Source: an uncultured Mycoplasmatota bacterium
GTDB taxonomy: Bacteria; Bacillota_I; Bacilli_A; RF39; UBA660
Direction of reading: 5' to 3'
NCBI GenBank assembly: GCA_900546275.1
Contig: URCH01000001.1
Span: 62,001 to 126,000, forward strand
DNA: 64,000 nucleotides
In this document: positions 1 to 8,274 of the stretch, piece by piece
Layout: each line of letters begins with the position of its first letter
How positions within the stretch are numbered: the stretch's first letter is position 1
Translations under genes and position numbers: made by a program
Notes under the pieces: model-generated
Seen by the model: only the letters and a program-made list of their open reading frames with translations
Databases searched by the model: none
What the model was told of the DNA's origin: nothing

Positions 1-238
1 AACCTTCAACTATTGCTGTTTTACCTATACCAGCTTTACCAACTAATAAAGCAGATTTATCTGGAGTCAAAACTACAACCATTAATTTTTTTATTTCTTC
101 ATCACGTGCAATTGCAGGATTAGTAACGTATGTCTTAGATGTTAAATCCTCACCATACATATCTAACACTGGAGTTTCAATTTTATTTTCAACGCTATTT
201 TCTGTATCAAAATCAATTATTTCTATATCTTTTTCCAT
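1..238 (-). CDS. Clp-type AAA+ ATPase, N-terminal fragment (runs off window)
   Basis: The reverse strand reads open from an ATG at 238 to the window edge, giving about 79 residues. The end of this stretch holds a Walker A motif (GKAGIGKTA) preceded by a segment of the type NPAIARDEEIKKLM, the usual start of the first AAA+ module in ClpA/ClpB/ClpC-type unfoldases. The N-terminal Clp_N double repeat is absent, because only about 65 acidic residues precede the Walker box; this points to a short Clp ATPase or a ClpB-like paralogue. The lipoprotein gene at 247 lies upstream on the same strand. The rest of the gene is outside the window, so the subfamily cannot be settled. Confidence 0.7.
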   Translation of the reverse strand, partial: MEKDIEIIDFDTENSVENKIETPVLDMYGEDLTSKTYVTNPAIARDEEIKKLMVVVLTPDKSALLVGKAGIGKTAIVEG

Positions 239-246
239 ATTATCTC

Positions 247-663
247 CTATTTAATATAACCATTTTGTGTAAAGATAGTTTTTACAGATTGAAGGTCGCC
301 AGCTCCAATCATTCTATTATATGATGGAGTTACTTTTCCTTCTTTATAGAATACAGTAGTAGGAGTTGAAGTATAATTTGTTTCAACTCTTAAAGATTCT
401 TTTTCTTCATCGCTTAAAGTATCTATATCTATAAAATATACTTGTACATTATATTTTTGAATAAAAGCTTCCATTGTTACTTCATAACTTGCACATGCAC
501 TACATGTTGCAGCACCTATTACAAGTGGAAAAGATTCTTTATTTTCTTTCATTTTAGTAAATTCAGAATATGATATTTTAGTATATGTATTATACTTTGT
601 AGAACAACCACTTATCCCAATTAATAACATAATAGATATTAATAAGCTAAAAACTTTTTTCAT
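247..663 (-). CDS. Thioredoxin-like lipoprotein
   Basis: A 138-residue protein. The start at 663 is chosen over an upstream alternative because GAGGTG lies just before it and it opens directly into a signal peptide (MKKVFSLLISIMLLIGISGC). The lipobox GISGC predicts lipidation and anchoring on the outer face of the membrane. The mature part has a CSAC redox motif in a thioredoxin-like context, followed by a segment typical of the fold (YFIDIDTLSDEE, then TPTTVFYKEGK with the cis-Pro region). It is probably a thiol-disulfide oxidoreductase or bacteriocin-transport accessory type protein acting outside the cell. The exact substrate is unknown. Confidence 0.75.
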   Translation of the reverse strand: MKKVFSLLISIMLLIGISGCSTKYNTYTKISYSEFTKMKENKESFPLVIGAATCSACASYEVTMEAFIQKYNVQVYFIDIDTLSDEEKESLRVETNYTSTPTTVFYKEGKVTPSYNRMIGAGDLQSVKTIFTQNGYIK

Positions 664-730
664 AATAACACCTCTATTTCTTGTATAATTATATAACAAA
701 GTTAAACAAAAAAAAAGAGCTTTGTAATTT

Positions 731-1171
731 TTAGTCCTTTTTATAGAAAATAACTTGCTCTTCTTTTAATAAAATATTATCATTTAAATCTAATAAATCT
801 TGTATGCTGATATTTAATTTTTGTAATAAATCATTTATAGTGTCATCTTTTTTTACAACATAAAAATTTTCATTCTTATTAGGTAGTTGAATTTCTTGCC
901 CTGGATAAATATAATCACCAACATTTAACCCATTATATGTAGCTATCACTTGTGGTGTTGTATTATATTTTTTTGCAATAGAATATAGTGAATCCCCTCT
1001 TTGAACAATATAATTACCAGAATTTACTTTTGGCACTATCAATGGAGCTCCCATCACTGGAGTAAAATCGGTAATTCCATTTATTTTTTTTAACTCATCT
1101 ATTGTAGTATTAAAATTTCTTGCTATATTCTCCAAAGTATCATATGATTGCACTTGATATATTTGATACAT
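731..1171 (-). CDS. Triple LysM-domain protein (SafA-like)
   Basis: 146 residues made almost entirely of three LysM modules (about residues 3-46, 53-97 and 102-144), recognisable by repeats such as YIVQRGDSLYSIAKKYNTT and a closing G..L.+P. LysM binds N-acetylglucosamine in peptidoglycan. There is no signal peptide, so it may act inside a spore or forespore (SafA-like) or be released another way. The ATG at 1171 is preferred over a GTG nine bases upstream because AGAGGTG sits at proper spacing before it. Small LysM-only proteins of this kind are common in spore-forming Bacillota, but the sporulation role is inference. Confidence 0.75.
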   Translation of the reverse strand: MYQIYQVQSYDTLENIARNFNTTIDELKKINGITDFTPVMGAPLIVPKVNSGNYIVQRGDSLYSIAKKYNTTPQVIATYNGLNVGDYIYPGQEIQLPNKNENFYVVKKDDTINDLLQKLNISIQDLLDLNDNILLKEEQVIFYKKD

Positions 1172-1443
1172 AATTTTCACCTCTATATTAATATATGTAA
1201 AATTAATATATTGGGAATAAATTATTATATATTACTAATATTTTTAGTATATTGATTATTAAATTTTATACAATTAATTTTTATAACGTACCATATTTAA
1301 CATGTAAATATTTTGTATATATGTTTTTTGTTATCTTTTGATTTTATTACTTTTGAAGATTTATAATCAATATTTTATAAATTAAACAATTATAGTTTTA
1401 TAACTACTAAATAATGATTTAATAATTAATTCATAAAAAGCTA
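1172..1443. other. AT-rich intergenic region without a supported gene
   Basis: About 270 bases between the triple LysM gene and the terminator of the gene at 1495. It is more than 80 percent A+T with no start-plus-RBS combination of coding length on either strand. It presumably holds the promoter of the LysM gene, but no convincing -35/-10 pair could be singled out. Confidence 0.5.
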
Positions 1444-1478
1444 CAAAAAAAACAGACTAAAATATTTATAAGCCTGTT
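1444..1478 (-). terminator. Rho-independent terminator after the gene at 1495
   Basis: On the minus strand an 8-bp stem AACAGGCT / AGTCTGTT (one G-U pair) encloses a 12-base loop and is followed by eight T. It lies just downstream of the stop at 1495. Confidence 0.75.
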
Positions 1479-1494
1479 AAATTTATCAATATAA

Positions 1495-1887
1495 TTATCT
1501 AGATTTTTTTACTAGCTTTTTACTTTTTATTTTACTGTTTGAAAATTGATTATAATAAAACTCTGTCTTTTCTTCATCTGTTAAATCTAATACCTTTTTT
1601 GTAGCTATGTCGAATACTTTCAATATGGATACATCAGATGTACAAATATTTTGTTTTAGAAAAATAACACAACTATCATTATATTCTATCCAATTACGAA
1701 CAACAAAATTAGGTGTTGTATCATAACTTCCTATTTTTATTTTTTCATCATTTGAATTAAAGTAAACATCATTCCAACTAGTATTTCTGATATTTTTTTC
1801 ATCTGTTTGTTCACTGCATATTACTAATTCAAGTGAAGTATCACCACTCAATTTTATTGTATTATAACCATGCATTATTGTTGACAT
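1495..1887 (-). CDS. Hypothetical protein, 130 aa
   Basis: Start at 1887 has a strong AGGAGGG ribosome site seven bases upstream and the gene has its own terminator, so it is probably real. The protein has no signal peptide or membrane segment; it is rich in short beta-type stretches (TIKLSGDTSLELVICSEQ) and ends in a basic tail (SKKLVKKSR). No domain was recognised. It stands alone between the LysM gene and tRNA-Trp, all on the minus strand. Confidence 0.6.
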   Translation of the reverse strand: MSTIMHGYNTIKLSGDTSLELVICSEQTDEKNIRNTSWNDVYFNSNDEKIKIGSYDTTPNFVVRNWIEYNDSCVIFLKQNICTSDVSILKVFDIATKKVLDLTDEEKTEFYYNQFSNSKIKSKKLVKKSR

Positions 1888-1940
1888 AAACCCTCCTATA
1901 ATATACTAATTTTATTTAAAAATATATTAAACAACATATA

Positions 1941-2014
1941 TGGCAGGGGTGGCAGGAGTTGAACCCACATGAATGGTTTTGGAGACCATCATTCTACCAT
2001 TGAATTACACCCCT
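1941..2014 (-). tRNA. tRNA-Trp (anticodon CCA)
   Basis: The minus strand folds into a cloverleaf. A 7-bp acceptor stem AGGGGTG/CACCCCT is followed by discriminator G and an encoded CCA. The anticodon stem is ATGGT/ACCAT around the loop CTCCAAA, giving U33 and anticodon CCA. The T arm contains GGGTTCAACTCC (A instead of the usual G after the TTC). It closely resembles Bacillus tRNA-Trp. Its presence fits normal use of TGG for Trp and TGA as stop in this genome. Confidence 0.95.
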
Positions 2015-2030
2015 AATTCAATATACAAAG

Positions 2031-2059
2031 AGTATAACACAAAAAAAAAGCTTTTTCAA
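2031..2059 (-). promoter_or_regulatory. Sigma-A type promoter of tRNA-Trp
   Basis: On the minus strand TTGAAA and TATACT are separated by exactly 17 bases, placing the start of transcription a few bases upstream of the tRNA 5' end. The same intergenic region must also drive the divergent hydrolase gene at 2099. Confidence 0.8.
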
Positions 2060-2098
2060 CATTTTTATTTAAAACCATATTATAATATAGGTGATTTT

Positions 2099-2527
2099 AT
2101 GGCGATAATTAAATATACAACTAAAGAAAAGGAATTATTAGCAAGATTAATGAGAGCCGAAGCTATTGGCGAAGGGGACCTCGGCATGTTAATGGTAGGA
2201 AATGTAATTGTTAATAGAGCACTTGCTGATTGTCTTACATTCAAAAATGTTACTACTATATCAAAGGTAGTATATCAAAGCCCAGGAGGGTTTTCTGGAA
2301 CTGATAGTCCATTATTCTTTAGTAACCCAACAAGTAAAGAACTTGAACTTGCTGAAAGAATAATACGAGGTGAATACTATTATCCAGCAACAAATGCATT
2401 ATGGTTTTATGCACCAAGTAGTGGTGATAACTGTAAAGCATATTGGTGGGAGCAAAAAAATTCAGGAAGATATAAAAATCATTGTTTTTATGAACCTGAT
2501 GTTGGTGTATGCAAACAAATACATTAA
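2099..2527 (+). CDS. SleB/CwlJ-family cell wall hydrolase
   Basis: 142 residues, start at 2099 with AGGTGA upstream; the longer open frame back to 1973 overlaps the tRNA and is rejected. The sequence matches the Hydrolase_2 (SleB/CwlJ) fold: an early LLARLMRAEAIGEGDLGM with the catalytic Glu, then NVIVNRAL, and a late NALWFYAPSSGDNC and WWEQKNSGRYKNHCFYEP. These enzymes are lytic transglycosylase-like and act on spore cortex or vegetative peptidoglycan. There is no signal peptide and no N-terminal binding domain, as in CwlJ. It is convergent with the broken amidase gene. Confidence 0.85.
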   Translation: MAIIKYTTKEKELLARLMRAEAIGEGDLGMLMVGNVIVNRALADCLTFKNVTTISKVVYQSPGGFSGTDSPLFFSNPTSKELELAERIIRGEYYYPATNALWFYAPSSGDNCKAYWWEQKNSGRYKNHCFYEPDVGVCKQIH

Positions 2528-2536
2528 ATTTAAAAC

Positions 2537-2593
2537 AAAAAATGATATAAACAAAATTTCTACAATTTAGAAAATGTTTACATCATTTTTTTA
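2537..2593. terminator. Bidirectional terminator between convergent genes
   Basis: A 13-bp inverted repeat (AATGATATAAACA / TGTTTACATCATT, one mismatch) flanked by A-rich and T-rich tracts lies between the convergent stops at 2527 and 2598, and so can serve both strands. Confidence 0.75.
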
Positions 2594-2597
2594 TTAT

Positions 2598-3705
2598 TTA
2601 TATTATTAAGCTTTGACCAATTGAAAGGTTATTACTAACTAAATTATTTTTTCTTTTAATTGCATCCACTGTTGTATTATAACGTCTAGCTATTGAATAC
2701 AAATTATCTCCTGATTTAACTATATATGTATTAGTTTCAGAAGTTGGTATTCTAAGGGTTTGACCAACATTTAATAAATTACTTGTTAAGTTGTTAAGAT
2801 TCATTATCTCTTTAACTGAAACTCCATATCTATTCGCTATTGAGTATAAATTATCCCCACTTTTTACTGTATACGTTATATATTCTCCTGGAGTTGTTTC
2901 GTCAATTATTATTGTTGTAGCCGGAACTAGTAGTTTTTGGCCTACACTCAATGTATTATTAAATAAATCATTTATTTCTTTTAATTCTGTTACTGAAATC
3001 CCATATTTTTTAGCAACAGAATATAATGTATCCCCTGATTTAACTACATATGTATTATATTTTGTTTCTATTACCTTTTCCTCCACTGGTAAAAGTAGTC
3101 TTTGACCCAAATTTAATATATTGTTTGATAATTTGTTTAACTCTATTATATCCGATACAGCAATATTATAATTTTTAGCTATTGAATATAATGTATCTCC
3201 ACTTTTTACCGTATATACAATATAATTGCCAGATTCTTCTTCTTTTTTTGTTGGTATAAATAAAACTTGATTGATTCTTAACACGTTACTCGTTAAATTA
3301 TTAGCCTTTTTTAATTCATCAACTGAAACATTATATTTTTTAGCAATACTCCATAAACTGTCTCCACTCTTTACTGTATATGTGTTTCCACCTTCTTTTG
3401 GGATATATGATAAGTTTGCATATTCAGCAACCGCTCTCACAACTGCTTCTGCAAAATCTTCATAATTGTTTTTCAATTGTTGCACATCATCTTTTGTACT
3501 ATCTAAAAAGCCATATTCTACAGTTAATGATTGTGTATCACCAGTATTGCGTTGCATAAAGTAATAATCCTTTGAAGTATCGCTTGGTAATCTTCTCTGA
3601 TACGCTTTTCGTATGTTTTGTCCTTCTTTTGATAATTGCTCTAGTATTAAATTAGGTAAAGTACTTGTACTTCTAAGCGGATAAATTACTTCTGCACCAT
3701 CTCCA
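2598..3705 (-). pseudogene. 3' fragment of split N-acetylmuramoyl-L-alanine amidase (Amidase_3 C-terminus plus five LysM)
   Basis: This is the largest piece of a split murein amidase. The first part continues an Amidase_3 domain from the element junction (GGDGAEVIYPLRSTSTL, then QNIRKAYQRRLPSD and the catalytic Glu region LTVEYGFLDSTKD). Five LysM modules follow, the first starting near 3390, each with a (Y)TVKSGDxLYSIA core. From the junction the frame is open but has no start codon until an ATG at 3557 that lacks a ribosome site. A stop lies just inside the element, so in this arrangement the fragment is probably silent. Joined to 14380-14607 and 23893-23921 it gives a continuous 454-residue enzyme. 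No start of its own is inferred. Confidence 0.9.
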
Positions 3706-3728
3706 CCTCGTGCATTGCTGTCTGTGTG
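3686..3728. other. Element 1 attachment junction (amidase 3' side)
   Basis: CACCTCGTGCATT (3704-3716) matches CACCTCCTGCATT at 14378-14390 with one mismatch. The crossover is placed at the CC (GG on the gene strand) at 3706-3707. The element-side arm contains TGTGT at 3723-3727, at the same distance (16 bases) from the core as its inverted partner ACACA at 14360-14364 on the other end. Large serine recombinases typically exchange at a central dinucleotide flanked by imperfect inverted repeats in attP, which is what is seen. Confidence 0.8.
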
Positions 3729-3752
3729 GTTTAATTAAATATCTATATTCTC

Positions 3753-4415
3753 TTATATATAATTTAAAATTAAATATCCAAGATTTGTTAATGAAAATTT
3801 TTCAACATCATATACATCTATATTTCCAGGATAATTGCCAGACATACTTATTATAAAATCATTTTCTATTAAAGTTTTTAATCCAAATGTTATTTCCAAC
3901 ATATCTTCATTCATTTCTTTTGAAGTAAATATATCTCGAAATCTTAAACTTGAGTTTATATTAGGATATAACTTTATAAATTGTTCCCATTCGTAATAAT
4001 TATCTTCTTTCAAATTATTTTTAATTTTTCTTAAAACATTTAAAGACTCTTTATTTAACAGACATATTTTATTTAATAAATTATCATAATTAGTAGATAT
4101 GCTCTTTTCATTAACATAATCTAAAAATATTTTAATATTTGTATCTATTAATGCCGGATCTGTTCTTGTTAAATAAAAACTTAAAAAATTTCTCACATGT
4201 ATATACTTACTACTATCATTCATCAAATAATCCAATTGTTTCATAAAAAATTCTAAATTTTCTATTTTTTTATTTAGATATTCTATCCTCTCATATAACA
4301 TATTTTGACTTTGTTTATTATAAGTTTTTAACACAAAATTTCCTAACGGATTAGTTTCAAGAACAACTTCACCAGCAGTCATTAAATATTCAACTAATTT
4401 ATTTTCTTCATCCAT
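3753..4415 (-). CDS. Hypothetical protein at the element 1 end, 220 aa
   Basis: The ATG at 4415 is chosen because GGGGTG precedes it at seven bases; a GTG nine bases further up overlaps that site. The protein is helical and charged, with a likely coiled coil around residues 40-65 (YERIEYLNKKIENLEFFMKQ), no signal peptide and no membrane segment. It ends with FSLTNLGYLILNYI, reminiscent of a C-terminal winged helix (DUF4393/Abi-like layouts), but no family was firmly recognised. It lies downstream of the recombinase, next to the attachment site, a place where element-borne accessory or defence genes are common. Confidence 0.6.
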   Translation of the reverse strand: MDEENKLVEYLMTAGEVVLETNPLGNFVLKTYNKQSQNMLYERIEYLNKKIENLEFFMKQLDYLMNDSSKYIHVRNFLSFYLTRTDPALIDTNIKIFLDYVNEKSISTNYDNLLNKICLLNKESLNVLRKIKNNLKEDNYYEWEQFIKLYPNINSSLRFRDIFTSKEMNEDMLEITFGLKTLIENDFIISMSGNYPGNIDVYDVEKFSLTNLGYLILNYI

Positions 4416-4479
4416 ATCTAACACCCCATTTTACAAAAATAGTTAGTAAATTTCTACTAATTATTATAGCATATTATAA

Positions 4480-6156
4480 TTATTTTTGCTTACCTTTTCG
4501 CCCATATGGATTTCTTGGTTTATTTATAGTTTTATAAGTGAAAGTATAATCATCAATTACATTAAACTTAAATTTAAATGTTATATTTCTATCTTTATCT
4601 ATTTCTATTCTACTAATTAAAGTATGAAGTAATTCTTTTTTAGGTTTTTCTAAATCTAATAATTTTTTTATTTGCTTATGAAAAGTAGGTATAACATCTG
4701 CTTGTTTATTAATTATTTTAATTTTATTTTTTATTTCTTGTATAGAATTATTTATATTTTCTACATCTTTTTCTATTTTTAAACTCATTTCCTTATAAAC
4801 AATAGCTGAAACAACACCTTCAATTTTATCATCATATAATAAAGATAATTTGTTTAATAATTTTTCCTTATTTGCTTCCATATCTAATAATGTTTTATTA
4901 TAATCAATAGTTTCATTTTTAACTCTTTTATTAACTTCATTATTTAATTCATCTATATCCAAATCTTTAACATAATCATTTAAAATTTTATTGAATTCAG
5001 ATAATAATTGTTCCTCTAAAAGTTCATATGGAAAAAAATGTGGATAACATCTTCCCCTCATTGGATCCCTTGAATATCTATTACAATTAATGGACCAATA
5101 ATCTAAATTACTTCTATAATTAACAGACAATCTATTAGTACATTCCTTACAAAATAATAAACCTTCAAATAATCTTTTTTTTCTATCTGTTTTTATTTTA
5201 GAAGTTTTAATTCTACTATGAGTTAATACTTGAACATATTCATATGTTTGTTTATCAATTAAAGCTTCATGTGTGTTTTCCACAATATAATTCATATTTT
5301 CTGGAAGTGTAATTTTCTTCTTTGATTTATAACTTACTTTTGCTTGTTTCTTTTGCACCATATCCCCACAATAAACTCTATTAGATAATATCTTTTTTAC
5401 AGATGATATATTCCATACACTATTTTCTATTAACCTTGAAGAGAATTTAGTTCCTTTATATGCACTTGGCGTTGGATATTTCTTTTCATTTAACATTGTA
5501 GTAATATCAGAAACTCCTAAACCATTTGACCTCATTTTAAAGATTTCTGTAACAATATGTGCAACTTCTTTATTAGGAATAAGATGCCCCTTATCTTTAG
5601 GGTCCCTTATATACCCAAACGGTGGTAAACTCCCAATATATTTTCCTTCTTTTCTTTTATCATCCAATGCTCTTTTTATTTTTATAGAATTTTGTTTACT
5701 ATAAAAATCATTAAAAGCTTGTATAAAAGTTGCTGAATCATTACTCGCTTGATTTTTAAAGGTATCTATACACTCTAAAACAGATATAAACCTTATTTTG
5801 TTTTCAGGAAAAAAAGTTTCGGTATAATAACCAGTCATAACATGATCTCTACCAAATCTAGATAAATCTTTTACAACAACTAAATTTATTCTTTTATTTT
5901 TTATATCTTCTAACATTCTTTTAAAACTTGGTCTATCAAAATCCGTTCCAGTGTATCCATCATCTACATATTCATCTATAAGATTAAAATTATTTTCTTT
6001 AACATAGTTTCTAAGAAGAGTTCTTTGATTTATAACACTTTCACTATCTGCTTCATATTTTTTATCTGTATCCTCTTGTGAAAGTCTAATATATATTCCG
6101 GCATTAAATTGAGAATTTATAATTTTTTCTTCTGTCATCATAAAAAGGCAAATCAA
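4480..6156 (-). CDS. Large serine recombinase of element 1
   Basis: 558 residues if translated from the TTG at 6156; ATGs at 6141 and 6138 are alternatives. The N-terminal resolvase catalytic domain has the nucleophile in YIRLSQED (Ser26), then DEYVDDGYTGTDFDRPSF and VVKDLSRFGRD. A Recombinase domain (PPFGYIRDPKDKGHL...) follows, then a Cys zinc ribbon (LLFCKECTNRLSVNYRS ... NCNRYSR ... GRCYPHF) and a C-terminal coiled coil. This is the TndX/TnpX/phage integrase type layout. It would catalyse integration into and excision from the SNHINAGG region of the amidase. Translation is probably coupled to the small ORF whose stop directly abuts the TTG. Confidence 0.95.
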   Translation of the reverse strand: MICLFMMTEEKIINSQFNAGIYIRLSQEDTDKKYEADSESVINQRTLLRNYVKENNFNLIDEYVDDGYTGTDFDRPSFKRMLEDIKNKRINLVVVKDLSRFGRDHVMTGYYTETFFPENKIRFISVLECIDTFKNQASNDSATFIQAFNDFYSKQNSIKIKRALDDKRKEGKYIGSLPPFGYIRDPKDKGHLIPNKEVAHIVTEIFKMRSNGLGVSDITTMLNEKKYPTPSAYKGTKFSSRLIENSVWNISSVKKILSNRVYCGDMVQKKQAKVSYKSKKKITLPENMNYIVENTHEALIDKQTYEYVQVLTHSRIKTSKIKTDRKKRLFEGLLFCKECTNRLSVNYRSNLDYWSINCNRYSRDPMRGRCYPHFFPYELLEEQLLSEFNKILNDYVKDLDIDELNNEVNKRVKNETIDYNKTLLDMEANKEKLLNKLSLLYDDKIEGVVSAIVYKEMSLKIEKDVENINNSIQEIKNKIKIINKQADVIPTFHKQIKKLLDLEKPKKELLHTLISRIEIDKDRNITFKFKFNVIDDYTFTYKTINKPRNPYGRKGKQK

Positions 6157-6252
6157 TTAAACTGATTTGCTAACCTTCGCATTATTTAATTCATCTACTA
6201 AATACGAAAGAATTAATTCTTTAAACTTATTAAACTTTTCAACTTTACTCAT
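6157..6252 (-). CDS. 31-aa leader ORF coupled to the recombinase
   Basis: ATG at 6252 preceded by a near-perfect AGGAGGT; encodes a helical, charged peptide beginning MSKVEKFNKFKELILSYL. Its TAA is immediately followed by the TTG of the recombinase frame, and the recombinase itself has no good ribosome site, so translational coupling is likely. Element 2 shows the same layout with an unrelated 48-aa ORF before its recombinase. Function unknown; a recombination directionality factor or a simple leader peptide are both possible. Confidence 0.6.
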   Translation of the reverse strand: MSKVEKFNKFKELILSYLVDELNNAKVSKSV

Positions 6253-6376
6253 ATTTAATACCTCCTCTATTAATCTTATTTACTTTATTCTTGAAATATT
6301 AATTTTAATATTATATTACGTTCTTAATCTTAAATTAAAACAAACTTAAAATATAAATACAAGACCTTTAGACAAT

Positions 6377-6763
6377 TTAAAAATTGTAATTATTATCATA
6401 ATCATTTTCCCAATATAATTGTTCTTCTAATGTTTTTGTAAGCGTCAATAATAAACACGCAATAGGATATTTAGGATTAAAATAATAATTATCTGCATCA
6501 TATAATGTGTCATCTCTATTAACCAAACCATATATTCTTTTTAAAGAAAAATCCTCATTAAAATATTTTAAACTTTTGACTCCTTTTACTTTTAGTTGTT
6601 CTATTAATCTTAAAACATCTCCAATACAACATATTCCATTGTGAAATAAATCTGTAACCAATTTTATTTCATCAATATTTTTATGAGTATTATTTATTTG
6701 CTCAGTTAATTTTTGTAATTCTTCATTATATAAATAATCTTTAGTATAATCTATTTCTAACAT
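6377..6763 (-). CDS. Hypothetical protein, 128 aa
   Basis: Start at 6763 has AAGGAGG seven to eight bases upstream. The protein is acidic and helical with a central segment (LFHNGICCIGDVLRLIEQLKVKGVKSL) and an acidic Asn/Asp/Tyr-rich tail. No domain recognised. It is in the same direction as the recombinase operon, about 125 bases upstream of the small ORF, and is preceded by a hairpin at 6789-6810. Confidence 0.6.
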   Translation of the reverse strand: MLEIDYTKDYLYNEELQKLTEQINNTHKNIDEIKLVTDLFHNGICCIGDVLRLIEQLKVKGVKSLKYFNEDFSLKRIYGLVNRDDTLYDADNYYFNPKYPIACLLLTLTKTLEEQLYWENDYDNNYNF

Positions 6764-7042
6764 TCAATTCCTCCTTAATTTAATAGTTGGGGACATATTT
6801 TAATATCCCCACTATTATTTATAAGCTCTATATATAGATAATTATATTTAACATCTAATCTATATAAAATCTATATATTTAGCAAATTATACTTAATCAA
6901 TATCCTAGTGATTCTTATATATTTATTTTTCTTTTTAGTGAAAGAGATTAGTGATATAGTTGAAAGACTAATAGATATTCGTTAAGTAGTTTATTACATA
7001 TATGCCATTTTTTCCGCTATTATAGTAAAAAATACTAAAAAT
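6764..7042. other. Intergenic region with hairpin at 6789-6810
   Basis: About 280 bases with no supported gene. Next to the gene at 6377 lies GGGG...CCCC (6789-6810), a stem of four G-C pairs plus ATATT/AATAT, conspicuous in AT-rich surroundings; as no T run follows on the minus strand it looks like an operator or leader hairpin rather than a terminator. Further up are two direct copies of TATATAGATT on the minus strand. A promoter for the recombinase operon is expected here. Confidence 0.45.
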
Positions 7043-8089
7043 CTATTTTATGTTATTATAAAAATTAGTAATTTCTTCATAAGAAGCATCATACCAATCC
7101 TCATATTTTGCAAGCAAATCATCTTTACCTGAGTATTTTTTTTGTAAACCATTTTTAGTGTAATAGTATGTAGAACTACTTTTAGTTATAAGTCCGAGCT
7201 TATACAAAGCATAAAAACCACAATACTTATTACTTATCCCTTTACCAAATATTAATCTAAACGGTATTTTACGTCCTGGGCGTGATTGATTACTTTTAAT
7301 TATTTCAAATTCCAAATCTCCGATTTTATCTTCTGATTCTTTATTCACAAAGGTTTTAAAATCTTTGTTTTCTGTAGAAATATTATTAGATATTTTTATA
7401 ATAATATCTGAATTATATTTTACGTTTTTTGAACCACCAATTTTTTCTTCGGCATAATTAAATAAATTAGTTATCCTTGTTCTAAATTGATTAATATAAA
7501 TCATACTAATCTTTTTCTCTTTAGATATCATAGAATACTTATTTAAGAATAAAGTTAGTTGCCGACTATTGTAATTTGAATTATTAGTTGTTATTGATAT
7601 AGCGCCATTTTTCTCTTTTTTATTTTCATCTTTTATAGGTTTATTTTTATTTAAAGATAAATCATCAAAACCATCATGCATAAGATTTGCTAATGAATCA
7701 ATTACTATAAACTGAATTTCATTTGTTGATATAAATTGATCCATAACTTGTTCTACCTTACTAAAAGATGATTCTCTAACATAAAAGAAATGATTATCCA
7801 AATAGTCAATTAATCCTACAGATGATAATAAATCTAATCCAACAGAGCCTTCAGTATCAACATACAGTATATTAAATCCCTTATTACATAAAGCTAAACA
7901 AATTTGGCAGGTTATTGAACTTTTACCTAACCCTGATGAAGATATTATTTGTACTATAGTTCCTGTTGTTTCAAAACCACCATTTATTATTGAATCAAAA
8001 GGAACAATATCTGTCTTTATTCTTTCCTTACTTAATTTAGAAGATTTTAAATCCGATAATTTTAAATTACAATCTACTTTTTTCGGCAT
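7043..8089 (-). CDS. RecA/UvsX-like recombinase ATPase
   Basis: 348 residues from the ATG at 8089, which has AAAGGTG upstream; the open frame further up to 8245 overlaps the zinc-ribbon gene in another frame and is not used. Walker A is SSSGLGKSS near residue 47, Walker B is FIVIDSLANL, and YINQFRTRI plus EEKIGGSKNVKYNSDIIIKI match the RecA core (loop L2 and the G-G motif region). It lacks the long RecA C-terminus and resembles phage or plasmid RecA-like proteins. It probably helps homologous pairing or repair for element 1. Its start overlaps the upstream gene by 23 bases. Confidence 0.8.
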   Translation of the reverse strand: MPKKVDCNLKLSDLKSSKLSKERIKTDIVPFDSIINGGFETTGTIVQIISSSGLGKSSITCQICLALCNKGFNILYVDTEGSVGLDLLSSVGLIDYLDNHFFYVRESSFSKVEQVMDQFISTNEIQFIVIDSLANLMHDGFDDLSLNKNKPIKDENKKEKNGAISITTNNSNYNSRQLTLFLNKYSMISKEKKISMIYINQFRTRITNLFNYAEEKIGGSKNVKYNSDIIIKISNNISTENKDFKTFVNKESEDKIGDLEFEIIKSNQSRPGRKIPFRLIFGKGISNKYCGFYALYKLGLITKSSSTYYYTKNGLQKKYSGKDDLLAKYEDWYDASYEEITNFYNNIK

Positions 8090-8273
8090 TGAACACCTTT
8101 TTGTAACATAAATAACACATACCGTATATACTTGGGTTTTTAAATGGCCAACCACATTCTGAACATTCGACATATGTAATTCCTTTTTTGTAATTCTCGT
8201 AACAATTTTCACATGTTTTATATCTACGTTGCATTTTTTTGCCACAAGAACAACATTTTGTAAATAATTCCAT
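8067..8273 (-). CDS. Small zinc-ribbon protein
   Basis: 68 residues with four CxxC-type knuckles: CCSCGKK, CENCYENY, CSECGWPF and CYLCYKK, so it probably binds two zinc ions. The start at 8273 has AGGAGG upstream. The last 23 bases overlap the RecA-like gene, implying coupled translation. A nucleic-acid or protein adaptor for the ATPase is a reasonable guess. Confidence 0.75.
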   Translation of the reverse strand: MELFTKCCSCGKKMQRRYKTCENCYENYKKGITYVECSECGWPFKNPSIYGMCYLCYKKVFNAEKSRL

Positions 8274-8274
8274 A

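Noticed and set aside
1941..2014. tRNA read as tRNA-Gly(TCC) at first sight
   Set aside because: Aligning the loop CTCCAAA with U33 in second place gives anticodon CCA, and the acceptor stem is that of tRNA-Trp.
1973..2098. Upstream extension of the SleB-type gene to 1973
   Set aside because: It overlaps the tRNA-Trp and its promoter, and a good ribosome site lies before the ATG at 2099.
2598..3400. Repeated DNA in the LysM region as a CRISPR-like or tandem repeat array
   Set aside because: The repeats are coding LysM modules of about 50 residues with diverged DNA, no identical short repeats with unique spacers. No CRISPR array was seen anywhere.
8090..8245. N-terminal extension of the RecA-like protein
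   Set aside because: It is out of frame over the zinc-ribbon gene; the ATG at 8089 has its own ribosome site.
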